NCBI RefSeq assembly: GCF_001968815.1
Contig: NZ_MIEQ01000096.1
Coordinates: forward strand, 248,001 to 312,000
Direction of reading: 5' to 3'
DNA length: 64,000 nucleotides
From: Motiliproteus sp. MSK22-1
GTDB lineage: Bacteria; Pseudomonadota; Gammaproteobacteria; Pseudomonadales; Balneatricaceae
The notes beneath the pieces were generated by a model. That model worked only from the letters and a program-made list of their open reading frames with translations, was not told the origin of the DNA and did no database searches. This document shows positions 18,035 to 27,567 of the stretch, one piece after another (positions within the stretch are counted from its first letter, which is position 1; each line of letters starts with the position of its first letter). Both the position numbers and the translations under genes were made by a program.

Positions 18035-18709
18035 ATGGCTGAAACAATTCCCTGTATCGAAGTTGAACCAAAGTCCACTGCTATCGCGTCAGTCATCTGG
18101 CTTCATGGCTTGGGTGCAGATGGCAATGACTTTGTACCGATTATTCCAGAGTTAGGATTGCCATCAGATTTACCCGTCAGGTTTATTTTTCCCCATGCTC
18201 CGGTTCGGCCGGTAACGGTAAATGGTGGTATGCCAATGAGAGCGTGGTATGACATTCTCAGTATGGGGCGGGCCAGAGACATTAATGATTCTCATCTTTA
18301 TGAAGCCTGTGATCAGATTACTCAGCTAATTGGAAAAGAGGAGCAACGGGGAGTTTCCAGTGATCGGATTCTATTAGTTGGTTTTTCTCAAGGAGGAGCC
18401 GTGGCCTACCAGTCTGCCCTTAGGTATCCTCGATCGTTAGCCGGGTTGGCTGCACTCTCGACTTACAGGATAAAACCGGAGCTGCCTGAGCATCAGGCGA
18501 CGACCGCAAATCATAATTTACCTGTTTTTGTGGCACACGGTGAACAGGATGGGGTTGTTCCTGTTGAGTTAGGCCGTCAGGGTTTTGAATCTCTTTGTCT
18601 GCAAGGGTTTGATCCTGTTTGGCAAACTTATCAGATGGGACACGAAGTCTGTTTTCAGGAAATTCAAACTCTTAGTCGCTGGATGCAGCAGGCTCTGACG
18701 GGAAAGTAA
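18035..18709 (+). CDS. Carboxylesterase/acyl-protein-thioesterase-like
   Basis: A 224-residue cytoplasmic esterase of the APT1/EstB phospholipase-carboxylesterase family. It begins with the typical WLHGLGADGNDF and has the nucleophile Ser118 in GFSQGG. The probable acid is Asp172 (HGEQDGVVP) and the His is 203 (MGHEVC). Members hydrolyse short-chain esters or thioesters; the natural substrate is unknown. It sits alone between pdxH and the convergent rhodanese gene. Confidence 0.92.
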   Translation: MAETIPCIEVEPKSTAIASVIWLHGLGADGNDFVPIIPELGLPSDLPVRFIFPHAPVRPVTVNGGMPMRAWYDILSMGRARDINDSHLYEACDQITQLIGKEEQRGVSSDRILLVGFSQGGAVAYQSALRYPRSLAGLAALSTYRIKPELPEHQATTANHNLPVFVAHGEQDGVVPVELGRQGFESLCLQGFDPVWQTYQMGHEVCFQEIQTLSRWMQQALTGK

Positions 18710-18737
18710 TCTCGGGACCGGGCTGTTTCCTGAAGGA

Positions 18738-19103
18738 TCAGTTAGCCAATAGTAGTTTTTCTTTTAGCAAAGGCTCAAGACCGCCACCGTTAAAAATATT
18801 GCTGTAGCCTGCTTGTCGCAGAGCGGCTTCAGCAACGCTGGCTCTGCGGCCACTGCGACAATAAAGGACTATTTGCCTGTCCTTACGGATTCCTTGATTG
18901 TTAAGTTGTGATGTTATTTGTTGATATGGGATATGAAGAGAATCAGCAAGGTGTCCCTGAGCATATTCTTCAGTTGTTCGTACGTCGATAACTAAAGAGC
19001 CGGTTTCTATAAGCTCCCAGGCCTTCGATTCTTGTTCACCAGCTTGAAGTTGAAGGCTGAATAGAGAGGCAGTGACTAAGATTAAGCTGCTTAAAATCTT
19101 CAT
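18738..19103 (-). CDS. Exported single-domain rhodanese-like protein
   Basis: A 121-residue protein with a cleavable signal peptide (MKILSSLILVTASLFSLQ, cleavage near LQAG), so it works in the periplasm. The rhodanese domain has DVRTTEEYAQGHL and the active-site loop Y-C-R-S-G-R-R-A with its catalytic Cys. It may act in sulfur transfer or as a thiol-redox protein, but the substrate is unknown. I use the ATG after AGGA, which puts the signal peptide at the N-terminus; a longer reading adds ten residues. Confidence 0.9.
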   Translation of the reverse strand: MKILSSLILVTASLFSLQLQAGEQESKAWELIETGSLVIDVRTTEEYAQGHLADSLHIPYQQITSQLNNQGIRKDRQIVLYCRSGRRASVAEAALRQAGYSNIFNGGGLEPLLKEKLLLAN

Positions 19104-19456
19104 TCTGGTCCTGTTATTAATTATCGGAAACACCTGTGTTTACTTAGGATGATCTGCGCCGTTTAAAGTGTACTCTAAGGACTGGGAGTCTTTTATATAC
19201 AATGAGTTCCCATTGATTTTTGGTTTTATCATGCCACTTAAGATAGTAGAAATATCTTAATCAGATCTATTTTAAAGGGCCTGGCTTTGCAGTGGCAAAT
19301 AGAGTTTGAGAGAAGGCTCAATAGAAAGAAACGTGGCTACAGCAGTGAGCGACAAGAACAGCTCCTCTGTAATAAGAAGGGTATTTACCTGAATCGGTTC
19401 AGTGTAGCGGTAAGACTTGAGCTACGACTTGAGTCGCCACTCAAGTCTTACGAAGG
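19104..19456. other. Intergenic region with a competing hairpin
   Basis: No gene is seen here. At 19410-19451, GTAAGACTTGAG pairs perfectly with CTCAAGTCTTAC across an 18-base loop. The loop carries a second copy of GACTTGAG that could pair with the same 3' arm, giving two mutually exclusive hairpins. This lies just downstream of the cold-shock gene and lacks a T-run, so it is not a standard terminator for either strand. Confidence 0.55.
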
Positions 19457-19666
19457 CTAGGCTGCGGCTACGTCTTCTGCCTGCAGTCCTTTTGGCGTTT
19501 GAGTAATTCCATACTCCACCTGCTGCCCTTCAGCTAGCGATTTGTGTCCTTCTCCTCGAATTTGGCGATAATGTACAAAGACATCTTCACCTCCGGTTCG
19601 TGTGATAAAACCAAATCCTTTTGCGTCATTAAACCACTTAACCGTTCCAGTTTCCCGTTCAGACAT
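19457..19666 (-). CDS. Cold-shock domain protein (CspA family)
   Basis: A 69-residue single cold-shock domain, expected to bind single-stranded RNA or DNA. The RNP1-like KGFGFI and RNP2-like DVFVHY motifs are both present, after GTVKWFNDA. The usual second aromatic cluster is altered: the residues after FVHY are [11 protein letters not shown] rather than SAIQ..G..L. AGGG lies at the ribosome site. Whether it is cold-inducible cannot be told; the upstream 160 bases are AT-rich. Confidence 0.95.
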   Translation of the reverse strand: MSERETGTVKWFNDAKGFGFITRTGGEDVFVHYRQIRGEGHKSLAEGQQVEYGITQTPKGLQAEDVAAA

Positions 19667-19831
19667 TGCTTACACCCTTTTTTTGTTATAAAAGCCCCGC
19701 AATAATAGAGGGTTTTTGTACGCAATCCTAGTTTTTTGAACAAAAATCAGTAAGTTTTTATATTTTTGTGTTGATATTTGTCAAATACTATGAATGCGGG
19801 GGTGAGTCAGGAAGGGTTTTATCCAGCAAGC

Positions 19832-19860
19832 AAAAAAAATCCCCGCCGAAGCGGGGGATC
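19832..19860 (-). terminator. Rho-independent terminator of znuA
   Basis: On the minus strand, a stem of CCCCGC and GCGGGG around TTCG is followed by a run of eight T. It lies about 125 bases past the znuA stop. A second, weaker stem (ACAGACT with AGTCTGT, 19920-19940) lies between the stop and this terminator. The remainder of the gap up to the cold-shock gene is its promoter region. Confidence 0.85.
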
Positions 19861-19985
19861 ATAATAACAATGAAAAAGAAGGAGATAATCTAAAAAGCAA
19901 ACTGGCTGGGTTTCGCTTCACAGACTCTGACTCAGTCTGTCAGTGAAAGTTCAACAGTGTTTTGTGTTTTTAGACTTTTTTACGA

Positions 19986-20978
19986 TCACTTTTTTAGGCA
20001 AGCCACGTAGGAATCTGCAAGTTGTTGTAAAAACATAAAATAGCCATTTGCATGTAACGCTATTGATGTAGCCAAAGGGTCCAATTCCTGAGTATTGACT
20101 TTCAGTCCTTCGGTAATCGCTCGCACCATCGATGGTTTGAACTGAGGCTCAGTAAATACGCAACGTACATCACTGCTTTCCAGTTGTTCACGAATATTCT
20201 GCAATCGTTTTGCCCCCGGTTTGCGGTCGGGACTCAGGGTGAAAGCCCCCAGATGGTGGAGTCCATAATGTCTTTCGAAGTAGCCATATGCATCGTGAAA
20301 TACGTAGTAGCCACTGTCTTTTATTTCGCTTAGTTGCTTTTTTAATGATAAGTCCTGTTTTTGCAGTTGCTTAAGAAATTCTGCCAGGTTATCGCTGTAG
20401 GTTTGAGTGGATTCCGGATCTGACTCGATAAGAGTCGCTGCAATTTTTCTGGCTATTATTCCCGCGTGTATCGGTGACAGCCAGATATGCGGGTCCATAC
20501 CCTCATGGTTGTGATCCTGTTGATGTTCGGAGGCATGCTCCATTTCGTCGCTGTTCTCAGTGGTCTTGATCTGAGACTGTGTCGCTTCAGATTCAAATAG
20601 CGCTTGAAGCTCAATCCAGTTGGTGGACTCAGGACTGGTTTCCTGAACATTACTTAGAAAACGCTCGAGGCTGGGCCCTACCCAGAATACGAGGTCAGCC
20701 TTTTGTAATTTTTGCATATCAGAGGGACGCATCTGATAGTCATGAGGGGAGCTGTGTGCCGGTAACAGCATCTGTGGCTCCTTGGTTCCTTTGGTGATCG
20801 AAAGTGCGATCAGTTGGATCGGTTTGATAGTGGTGATAACTTCAATTGCCTGAACAGGCATTGTCATTAGCACCAGCGTGGCTAACAGACAGCTTTTTAC
20901 CAGTCTGTAGTTATTGTTCAAGGAATTTGCCCGGAAAGTTTTTTTATATAGGGAGTTAATCAGCAAGGGAATCGCCAC
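19986..20978 (-). CDS. znuA: Zinc ABC transporter substrate-binding protein
   Basis: Periplasmic zinc-binding protein of up to 330 residues (cluster A-I). A signal peptide (VKSCLLATLVLMTMP) ends near QAIEV. Zinc-ligand His residues appear in SSPHDYQ and GMDPHIWLSP, and the His/acidic-rich flexible loop (EHQQDHNHEG) is typical of ZnuA. The listed GTG start is uncertain, since about 20 residues precede the signal peptide core; a TTG near residue 20 is possible. A perfect Zur box lies 57 bases upstream. The partner genes znuB, znuC and zur are not adjacent, so the transporter is split in this genome. Confidence 0.93.
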   Translation of the reverse strand: MAIPLLINSLYKKTFRANSLNNNYRLVKSCLLATLVLMTMPVQAIEVITTIKPIQLIALSITKGTKEPQMLLPAHSSPHDYQMRPSDMQKLQKADLVFWVGPSLERFLSNVQETSPESTNWIELQALFESEATQSQIKTTENSDEMEHASEHQQDHNHEGMDPHIWLSPIHAGIIARKIAATLIESDPESTQTYSDNLAEFLKQLQKQDLSLKKQLSEIKDSGYYVFHDAYGYFERHYGLHHLGAFTLSPDRKPGAKRLQNIREQLESSDVRCVFTEPQFKPSMVRAITEGLKVNTQELDPLATSIALHANGYFMFLQQLADSYVACLKK

Positions 20979-21035
20979 CAGATTCTATATTCAACAAATG
21001 TTATCCGCATTCAAATTCAGCGTATAACGCAGTAA

Positions 21036-21050
21036 TGTTATAATATAACA
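21036..21050. promoter_or_regulatory. Zur operator of znuA
   Basis: TGTTATAATATAACA is a perfect palindrome with seven-base arms around a central A. It is identical to the core of the enterobacterial Zur consensus (GTTATAATATAAC). It overlaps a plausible -10 hexamer for the minus-strand znuA promoter (a -35-like TTGCCA lies 16 bases before TATATT). Zinc-bound Zur would block the promoter. The rest of the gap to gltX shows no other feature. Confidence 0.88.
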
Positions 21051-21277
21051 AATTGCTTTGTGCTGGCAATTGAATCTACCGGGATAGACTCGAATTGGCG
21101 CTAGGTTTTAATGATCCGATAAAAGCCAACAAATGACCTTTTAACGGGAGGCACTTGGAGGCGCAAACCGTTATACTCGGCGTTTTATTTATTGCTCTCT
21201 TTAATCGGGCTACCTTTTTAACTTTTTACCGTGGCTTTTATCAAGAGCTGATTTTAAATTTTGGATAGATCAAAACC

Positions 21278-22780
21278 ATGACTGTTCGTACACGCATCGC
21301 GCCTTCACCCACCGGTGATCCTCATGTAGGTACTGCCTATATTGCTCTGTTTAACCTTGCATTCGCTCGCCAGCATGGCGGTGATTTTATTTTGCGAATT
21401 GAGGATACCGATCAGACTCGAAGTACGCCGGAATCAGAGCAAGCAATATTGGATTCTTTGCGTTGGCTTGGCCTGGAATGGGATGAGGGCCCTGATGTTG
21501 GTGGTCCTCATGGACCGTACCGGCAGAGCGAACGAAAAGATAGCTATAAAGATTTCGCCATGAAACTGGTAGAGGAGGGTAAAGCCTTTTTGTGCTATCG
21601 AACGGCTGATGAACTTAATGAGCTTCGCGAAGCTCGCCGTGCTGCAGGAAAGCAAACAGCATTAAAACAGAGTGATTTAGGGCTGCCTGCTGATGAAGTT
21701 GACCGCAGAATGTCTGAAGGCGCCTCCTATGTTGTGCGTATGAAAGTACCGGAGGAAGGTACTTGCGTTATTGATGACATGTTACGTGGCACCATTGAAG
21801 TGGACTGGGCTCAGGTGGATTGCCAGATTCTGCTAAAATCTGATGGAATGCCCACCTATCATCTGGCGAATGTGGTCGACGATCACCTGATGAAAATTAG
21901 TCACGTGATTCGTGGTGAAGAATGGATTTCCTCGGCTCCAAAACATCATCTTCTGTATCAGTACTTTGGTTGGGAGATGCCTAAGCTTTGTCATATGCCA
22001 TTGTTACGTAACCCGGATAAGTCGAAGCTCTCCAAACGCAAGAATCCGACGGGTATCAACTATTACGAGCGTATGGGGTATTTGCCGGAAGCGCTACTGA
22101 ATTACCTTGCCCGGATGGGCTGGTCAATGCCGGATGAGAGTGAGAAATTCACCCGTCAGCAAATGTTTGATAACTTTGATATTCAGCGTGTTTCCCTGGG
22201 GGGGCCCATTTTTGATCAGGAGAAACTAAGCTGGTTGAATGGACTTTGGATTCGAGAAGAACTGGATTCTGAGGCATTCTCTCAGAAGTTCCAGCAATGG
22301 GCGTTGAATTCCGATTATCTGATGCCAATTATCCCATTGATCCAGCCTCGGGTAGACAAATTCAGCGACGTGGTTCCCTTGGCTGGATTTTTCATGTCTG
22401 GAATGCTTGATCTGGATGAAGCTGATTTTGAAAACAAGGCTCTCGATAAAGATCAGGTTCGACGTGTTCTTCAGTTTTCTCTTTGGCAGCTTGAGGCCGA
22501 GCGTTATTGGGAGAAAGATCGTATTTTTCAGGGGCTGAGTGGTCTCAGTAAAGCTATGGATTTTAAGATCAGAGATTTTCTTTTTCCTTTGTTCGTGGCA
22601 ATTTCAGGTAGTGCTTCCTCTGTATCAGTTATCGAATCGATGCTTCTTCTGGGACCGGATATGAGTCGTGCGCGCTTGCGTCATGCCTTAAATCAATTGG
22701 GTGCCGCCTCAAAGAAAGAAGCCAAGAGATGGGATAAAGAGTTCAGGGCGCTTCAGGCTGTATTGGAAAGTCAGAGCTAA
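21278..22780 (+). CDS. gltX: Glutamyl-tRNA synthetase
   Basis: Class I synthetase charging tRNA-Glu, 500 residues. The HIGH-type signature is in [14 protein letters not shown] near the N-terminus, and the KMSKS loop is K-L-S-K-R-K. The Glu-binding [12 protein letters not shown] follows the Rossmann start. The C-terminal anticodon-binding domain is full length. It is monocistronic, divergent from znuA, and no tRNA genes follow it. Confidence 0.97.
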   Translation: MTVRTRIAPSPTGDPHVGTAYIALFNLAFARQHGGDFILRIEDTDQTRSTPESEQAILDSLRWLGLEWDEGPDVGGPHGPYRQSERKDSYKDFAMKLVEEGKAFLCYRTADELNELREARRAAGKQTALKQSDLGLPADEVDRRMSEGASYVVRMKVPEEGTCVIDDMLRGTIEVDWAQVDCQILLKSDGMPTYHLANVVDDHLMKISHVIRGEEWISSAPKHHLLYQYFGWEMPKLCHMPLLRNPDKSKLSKRKNPTGINYYERMGYLPEALLNYLARMGWSMPDESEKFTRQQMFDNFDIQRVSLGGPIFDQEKLSWLNGLWIREELDSEAFSQKFQQWALNSDYLMPIIPLIQPRVDKFSDVVPLAGFFMSGMLDLDEADFENKALDKDQVRRVLQFSLWQLEAERYWEKDRIFQGLSGLSKAMDFKIRDFLFPLFVAISGSASSVSVIESMLLLGPDMSRARLRHALNQLGAASKKEAKRWDKEFRALQAVLESQS

Positions 22781-23235
22781 CCAGGTCCCGTTGCCTATCA
22801 GTGCTGGTCATGAATCACTGCATTGGTCATGCAAGGCTACAGGGGCCTGGCTCTTGGTTCCTGAAAGAAGTGATGTGCTCTGATTACGATATTGCTATGT
22901 TGTCTGTTGCTGGTTTTGGTTAGAGGGGGCAGAGAAAGAACGCTGATAATCTGTGTGGGGAGAAAAGAGTTTCCTGCCTTATTATCGGCTTTCATCCTTT
23001 GTGTTCTGATCTCTGGCAATCGGTGTTTGTCAAAATAGTTGCCGCATCTCGCCATACTGGCCGATGGGCTCTGTTGTACTCCCTGATCTGGCTACTATAC
23101 TCACTCAGGTAATTGGAATTACCGGCTACAGGTAAGCGTCCTGAGGAGTCTGCGAGCAGGGCCCTTGGCTTGCAATGAGTTCAAAGGCCTTAAATAGCAG
23201 GTTCCCTGATCTTTATTGAGTGGGGAGATATTGGC
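22781..23235. other. Intergenic region upstream of fbaB
   Basis: No gene, tRNA or clear terminator was seen in this 455-base stretch. A palindrome GGTAATTGGAATTACC (23108-23123, seven-base arms around GG) lies about 110 bases before fbaB. Its half-site resembles the HexR half-site TGTAATT, but with spacing one base wider, so it could be an operator for fbaB or chance. Confidence 0.45.
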
Positions 23236-24288
23236 ATGACTATAATAGAAGGGTTGCTCGCGGCGGAAGCGGAGAGCTTGCTTGGTCACCGCAGTGAAAC
23301 TATTTCTCAAGAATTATTGTATCTGCCGGGGCCGGATTATATAGATAGGGTCGTGGCAGACAAGAGTTGTAATCCCCGAGTATTACGTAACTTTCAGACG
23401 CTGTTCAGTAGCGGGCGGCTGGCAAATACAGGGTATCTTTCACTTTTGCCGGTTGATCAGGGAGTGGAGCATTCGGGAGGTGCTTCGTTTGCTCCTAACC
23501 CCCTTTTCTTCGACCCTAAGAACATAGTTGAATTAGCTATTGAAGGTGGCTGTAACGCAGTAGCTTCGACCTTGGGGGTGCTTGCTTCCGTGTCCAGAAA
23601 GTATGCGCATAAAATCCCCTTCATCATGAAGATTAACCACAATGAGATGCTGAGCTATCCCAACATCTATGATCAGACCCTGTTTGCCAGTGTTGACCAG
23701 GCGCTTGATCTGGGAGCTGTGGCGGTAGGGGCGACCATTTATTTTGGCGCTCCTGAATGTCGCAGACAAATACAGGAAGTCAGTGCCGCGTTTGAATACG
23801 CGCATGAGCAGGGGCTGGTAACAATTCTTTGGGCTTATCTGCGCAATCCGGCGTTTAAAGGTGAGGGGATTGATTATCATACCGCCGCTGACCTTACTGG
23901 GCAGGCGAATCATTTGGCGGCAACGGTAAATGCCGACATCGTAAAGCAGAAGCAGGCTGAAGGAAATTTTGGTTATAACGCTATCAACTTTGGTAAAACT
24001 CATCCCAAGGTCTATTCTCAGTTGACCAGTGATCATCCAATCGACCTGGTGCGGTATCAGGTTGCCAATTGTTATATGGGGCGGGTAGGGATGATTAATT
24101 CTGGAGGAGCGTCTTCAGGCGAAGATGATTTAGCTCAGGCAGTCAGAACAGCCGTCATTAATAAGCGTGCTGGTGGTATGGGGCTGATTTCCGGTCGCAA
24201 AGCGTTCCAAAAACCGATGAAGGAAGGTATCGCACTGCTAAATGCGATCCAGGACGTGTACTTAGATAGAACAGTTACGATTGCTTGA
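23236..24288 (+). CDS. fbaB: Class I fructose-bisphosphate aldolase (FbaB/DhnA type)
   Basis: A 350-residue archaeal-type class I aldolase that interconverts fructose 1,6-bisphosphate with dihydroxyacetone phosphate and glyceraldehyde 3-phosphate. The Schiff-base Lys is probably Lys237 in N-A-D-I-V-K-Q-K, matching Lys236 of E. coli FbaB. The N-terminal [12 protein letters not shown] and the phosphate-binding NSGGASSGE and [10 protein letters not shown] are clear. The ribosome site GGAG is good. In an organism using the Entner-Doudoroff route, this enzyme mainly serves gluconeogenesis or recycling of triose phosphates (inference). Confidence 0.95.
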   Translation: MTIIEGLLAAEAESLLGHRSETISQELLYLPGPDYIDRVVADKSCNPRVLRNFQTLFSSGRLANTGYLSLLPVDQGVEHSGGASFAPNPLFFDPKNIVELAIEGGCNAVASTLGVLASVSRKYAHKIPFIMKINHNEMLSYPNIYDQTLFASVDQALDLGAVAVGATIYFGAPECRRQIQEVSAAFEYAHEQGLVTILWAYLRNPAFKGEGIDYHTAADLTGQANHLAATVNADIVKQKQAEGNFGYNAINFGKTHPKVYSQLTSDHPIDLVRYQVANCYMGRVGMINSGGASSGEDDLAQAVRTAVINKRAGGMGLISGRKAFQKPMKEGIALLNAIQDVYLDRTVTIA

Positions 24289-24450
24289 TTTTTCATGTGA
24301 TTCTGCTTGTTCTGTGTTGATCCTGTCCCGTTGGTTGGAGCTGACGTCAATAGCTAAGCAATTTGTCCTGGCAGTAAGTTAGTCTCCAATCAGCCGATGT
24401 TTAAACGGGCTGAGCCGCCCCGGGGTTGGGTGTCACGTGCATGTCTTGAT

Positions 24451-24885
24451 TTACTGATAAATATTGCCACGGTGCTTCAGCCATCCGTCGGTATGTTTTC
24501 CTCTTGGATCCTTGTGTGTCCAATGTACAACGCCTCCTTTTTTGTTCCACTCATACTCGCCAAAAAACTCGACATTATCACCGTTACTCAGGTCGGCTAT
24601 TCTAGGAGCCAGATCAATGTTGTGGGCGATCAGTATAGTTTGTCCCGTTGATAGCTTCAGTATAAACCGCTGATGGCGGCTGCCTTTTAAATCATCTTCA
24701 AGAATTTTTATCGTGGTTCCAGTGCCCTGTACTTGAAGGTCACTCTGTTTGTTTTCGAAGGCAAACTGCAGCAGCTTTTCGGTATCAGAAGGGGCACTTG
24801 TATATTGGCTGATAAGGTCAGGGTTTCGGTCAATGACTGAATAACCAACAAAGCCCAGAATTAAAATAAGGAACAGTTTTTTCAT
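24451..24885 (-). CDS. DUF3465 family exported protein
   Basis: A 144-residue protein with an N-terminal hydrophobic export segment (MKKLFLILILGFVGYSV). It then has a small domain matching DUF3465: GQTILIAHNIDLAPRI, FFGEYEWN, GGVVHWTHKDP and the end GWLKHRGNIYQ. The domain looks like an OB-fold (oligonucleotide-binding type) but the function is unknown. It is convergent with fbaB. The ribosome site is poor. Confidence 0.85.
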   Translation of the reverse strand: MKKLFLILILGFVGYSVIDRNPDLISQYTSAPSDTEKLLQFAFENKQSDLQVQGTGTTIKILEDDLKGSRHQRFILKLSTGQTILIAHNIDLAPRIADLSNGDNVEFFGEYEWNKKGGVVHWTHKDPRGKHTDGWLKHRGNIYQ

Positions 24886-24921
24886 GGATGCGTCAAGCTC
24901 TTGATGTTTGTTGATATGTTC

Positions 24922-24956
24922 AATGGCGAATGGCGAATGGCGAATGGCGAATGGCC
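24922..24956. repeat. Heptanucleotide tandem repeat (AATGGCG)
   Basis: Four perfect head-to-tail copies of AATGGCG are followed by a fifth copy with a changed last base. The array lies 36 bases upstream of the DUF3465 start, in a noncoding stretch. A seven-base unit is prone to slipped-strand changes, so copy number could alter the gene's promoter spacing. Confidence 0.9.
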
Positions 24957-25701
24957 AGATATCCGCCCACTGTAATCATTAAACTGCCGGCGCATCGATT
25001 CAGACCTTTTGTTGCTTTCTCTGAGTCAAAAAAGATGCCGTGCAGACGATGCGCTGTAGGCTATCAACATCGCAAATACAAAAAATAGCGGTAAAGAAGG
25101 TCAAACCGCTCTCCTGTGTCATATGGTTTCTCTGTTGGGGAGTGAATTATTGGCGATTATATCGGAAATAAGACAGATTGAGTCAATCTTGCATCTGTGG
25201 ACCCGCTTTAAAAGGGGGGGGCTTGTAGACTGTACGTTCCGTTTCTCTGTATGGGAACAAATCCAAAAACGATCAAGGGATTACGTACTATTCATTCCTC
25301 TTGCTAATTTCAATTTTAACGCTTTGAATTTAAAAGATAACTGGGGCTGATCAGGTTAAGGTAGGCTGATTTATCTGACGCTTTTAAGGTTGCTTGTAAG
25401 AAAATCCAGAAAGATTTTTTAACACTTACGTAATAAAAGTACATAAATTCAAAATTCAGACTATTAAGTCAGAGTTATGTTTGTTAGTATGTAATTAAAT
25501 TACATTTCTGTTATCGGTTCGTTGTTGTTGCTGATGGAAGTTGTCACGGTTGGCTTTGAGTCATGAGATTCAGCTGCAGCAGGCTGTTATCCCAGCGCGA
25601 AGATTGTCTTTAGTTTGATGGCAATCGATCAGTAGCCATCATAGGGCTGTTAGCAGAACTCAGAGCGCTCCGAAGAGTGGGCCTGAGATTGGAGAGAATA
25701 T
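24957..25701. other. Long intergenic region upstream of edd
   Basis: About 745 bases hold no convincing gene. Short reading frames here lack ribosome sites and protein-like composition. The right-hand third is very AT-rich and contains a perfect HexR operator (listed separately), which implies an edd leader of up to roughly 200 bases. Confidence 0.5.
25490..25504. promoter_or_regulatory. HexR operator upstream of edd
   Basis: TGTAATTAAATTACA is a near-perfect palindrome (arms TGTAAT and ATTACA around three bases) and equals the HexR consensus described for gammaproteobacteria. HexR represses glucose-catabolism genes until 2-keto-3-deoxy-6-phosphogluconate accumulates. The identical 15-mer occurs upstream of the hexose-6-phosphate epimerase gene. 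The site lies about 200 bases before edd. Confidence 0.85.
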
Positions 25702-27567
25702 ATGAACCCAACAGTTAAAGCAGTAACAGAGCGTATCATCGAGCGCAGTCGACAAAGCAGGCAAGACTATCTTGACCGCATGGCAAAGGCCAGATTGCAG
25801 AAGCCTCATCGTTCTACTTTGTCTTGCGGTAACCTGGCTCACGGGTTTGCTGCCTGCGGCGAGAAAGATAAGTCAGAGCTAAAGCTGATGAACAGTGCCA
25901 ATATCGCTATTGTTTCGGCGTACAATGACATGCTTTCTGCTCATCAGCCTTTCGAGCGTTTTCCGGCACTGATAAAGGAAGCTGTACACAAGATGGGTTC
26001 TGTTGCTCAGTTTGCTGGTGGCGTTCCAGCAATGTGTGATGGTGTTACCCAGGGCCAGCCCGGTATGGAGTTGAGTCTGTTTAGTCGCGATACTATTGCT
26101 ATGTCTACCGCCGTAGGCTTGTCACATAACATGTTTGACGGCGTGCTCTGTCTCGGAGTTTGCGACAAAATCGTCCCTGGATTGTTGTTGGGTGCGCTAA
26201 GTTTTGGTCACCTTCCAACTATTTTTGTTCCTGCAGGACCAATGCCTTCAGGTCTGTCAAATCCAGAGAAAGCACGAATTCGTCAGCTCTATGCCGAGGG
26301 TAAAGCAACTCGGGATGACCTTCTTGAGTGTGAATCCCAATCCTATCATGGTGCGGGTACCTGCACTTTCTATGGAACCGCGAACAGTAATCAGTTGTTA
26401 ATGGAGGCCATGGGACTGCACCTTCCAGGAGCTTCTTTTGTTAATCCCAATACCGATTTAAGAGATGCTCTGACAAAAGCAGCAGCAGAACAGGTTTGTC
26501 GCATAACAGAATTGGGTAATAGTTATCGTCCATTGGCCGAAGTCCTGGATGAAAAAGCCATCGTCAATGGGTTGGTTGCCCTTATTTCGACCGGCGGATC
26601 GACCAATCACACCATGCACTTAATTGCGATAGCACGTGCCGCGGGAGTTATCATTAATTGGGATGACTTTTCGGATTTATCAGACGTCGTACCCTTACTG
26701 ACTAATATTTACCCCAACGGCAGTGCTGATATCAATCATTTCCATGCGGCCGGGGGGATGGCGTTGCTGTTCCGTCATTTACTGTCCTCTGAGATGTTGC
26801 ATGATGATGTGCTGACAGTTACTGGACGAGGTCTATCTCAGTATACCGAAGAGCCTTTCATCGATCCTGAACCGAATGGTGGACAAACGCTGGTATGGCG
26901 AAAGAGTCCGGAAGTCTCCTTGGATAAAGATGTAATCGCTTCTCCAGAAGCCCCCTTTGCCTCGGATGGAGGTCTTAAGCTGGTTCAGGGTAATCTTGGA
27001 CGTGGTGTCATCAAAACATCAGCAGTTAAGGATCAACACCGTATCGTCGAAGCGCCAGTCGTTATATTGCATGACCAGAATGATCTTGAGCCCATGTTTA
27101 GCCGGGGGGAATTGGATCGGGATTTTGTTCTGGTGCTCCGCTTTCAGGGCCCGCGAGCCAACGGTATGCCTGAACTGCATAAGTTAACGCCTTTTCTGGG
27201 TGTGTTGCAGGACAGGGGCTACAAGGTCGCTCTGGTGACGGATGGTCGGATGTCCGGTGCGTCAGGCAAGGTACCTGCAGCAATACATGTTTGGCCTGAA
27301 GCAAGCCTGGGAGGCCCCTTGGCCAGACTTCAGGAAGGTGATGTTATTCGTCTTGACTCTGTTAATGGTGAACTCAAAGTCTTACTGAGTGATGAGGAGT
27401 TAAAGAGTCGGGAAAATATTTCAGCTGACTTATCCGCAAATCAGTTTGGTATGGGGCGTGAATTATTTGCCGTGATGCGCCAGCAAGTAGGGGTTTCAGA
27501 GCAAGGAGCAAGTGTGCTTTTTTCTGCCGTTGAAGATCAAAATATTGATAATCAGGCTGTGCTATGA
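25702..27567 (+). CDS. edd: 6-Phosphogluconate dehydratase
   Basis: First committed enzyme of the Entner-Doudoroff pathway, converting 6-phosphogluconate to 2-keto-3-deoxy-6-phosphogluconate, 621 residues. It belongs to the IlvD/Edd iron-sulfur dehydratases: Cys-containing segments [18 protein letters not shown] and [15 protein letters not shown] supply the cluster ligands. [18 protein letters not shown] near the C-terminus is characteristic. The ribosome site GGAGAG is strong. It is the first gene of the edd-glk-eda operon, and its stop overlaps the glk start by four bases (ATGA). Confidence 0.97.
   Translation: MNPTVKAVTERIIERSRQSRQDYLDRMAKARLQKPHRSTLSCGNLAHGFAACGEKDKSELKLMNSANIAIVSAYNDMLSAHQPFERFPALIKEAVHKMGSVAQFAGGVPAMCDGVTQGQPGMELSLFSRDTIAMSTAVGLSHNMFDGVLCLGVCDKIVPGLLLGALSFGHLPTIFVPAGPMPSGLSNPEKARIRQLYAEGKATRDDLLECESQSYHGAGTCTFYGTANSNQLLMEAMGLHLPGASFVNPNTDLRDALTKAAAEQVCRITELGNSYRPLAEVLDEKAIVNGLVALISTGGSTNHTMHLIAIARAAGVIINWDDFSDLSDVVPLLTNIYPNGSADINHFHAAGGMALLFRHLLSSEMLHDDVLTVTGRGLSQYTEEPFIDPEPNGGQTLVWRKSPEVSLDKDVIASPEAPFASDGGLKLVQGNLGRGVIKTSAVKDQHRIVEAPVVILHDQNDLEPMFSRGELDRDFVLVLRFQGPRANGMPELHKLTPFLGVLQDRGYKVALVTDGRMSGASGKVPAAIHVWPEASLGGPLARLQEGDVIRLDSVNGELKVLLSDEELKSRENISADLSANQFGMGRELFAVMRQQVGVSEQGASVLFSAVEDQNIDNQAVL

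Noticed and set aside
25123-25350. 75-residue frame in the long gap upstream of edd
   Set aside because: No ribosome site and no protein-like features; the region is better explained as a regulatory gap.
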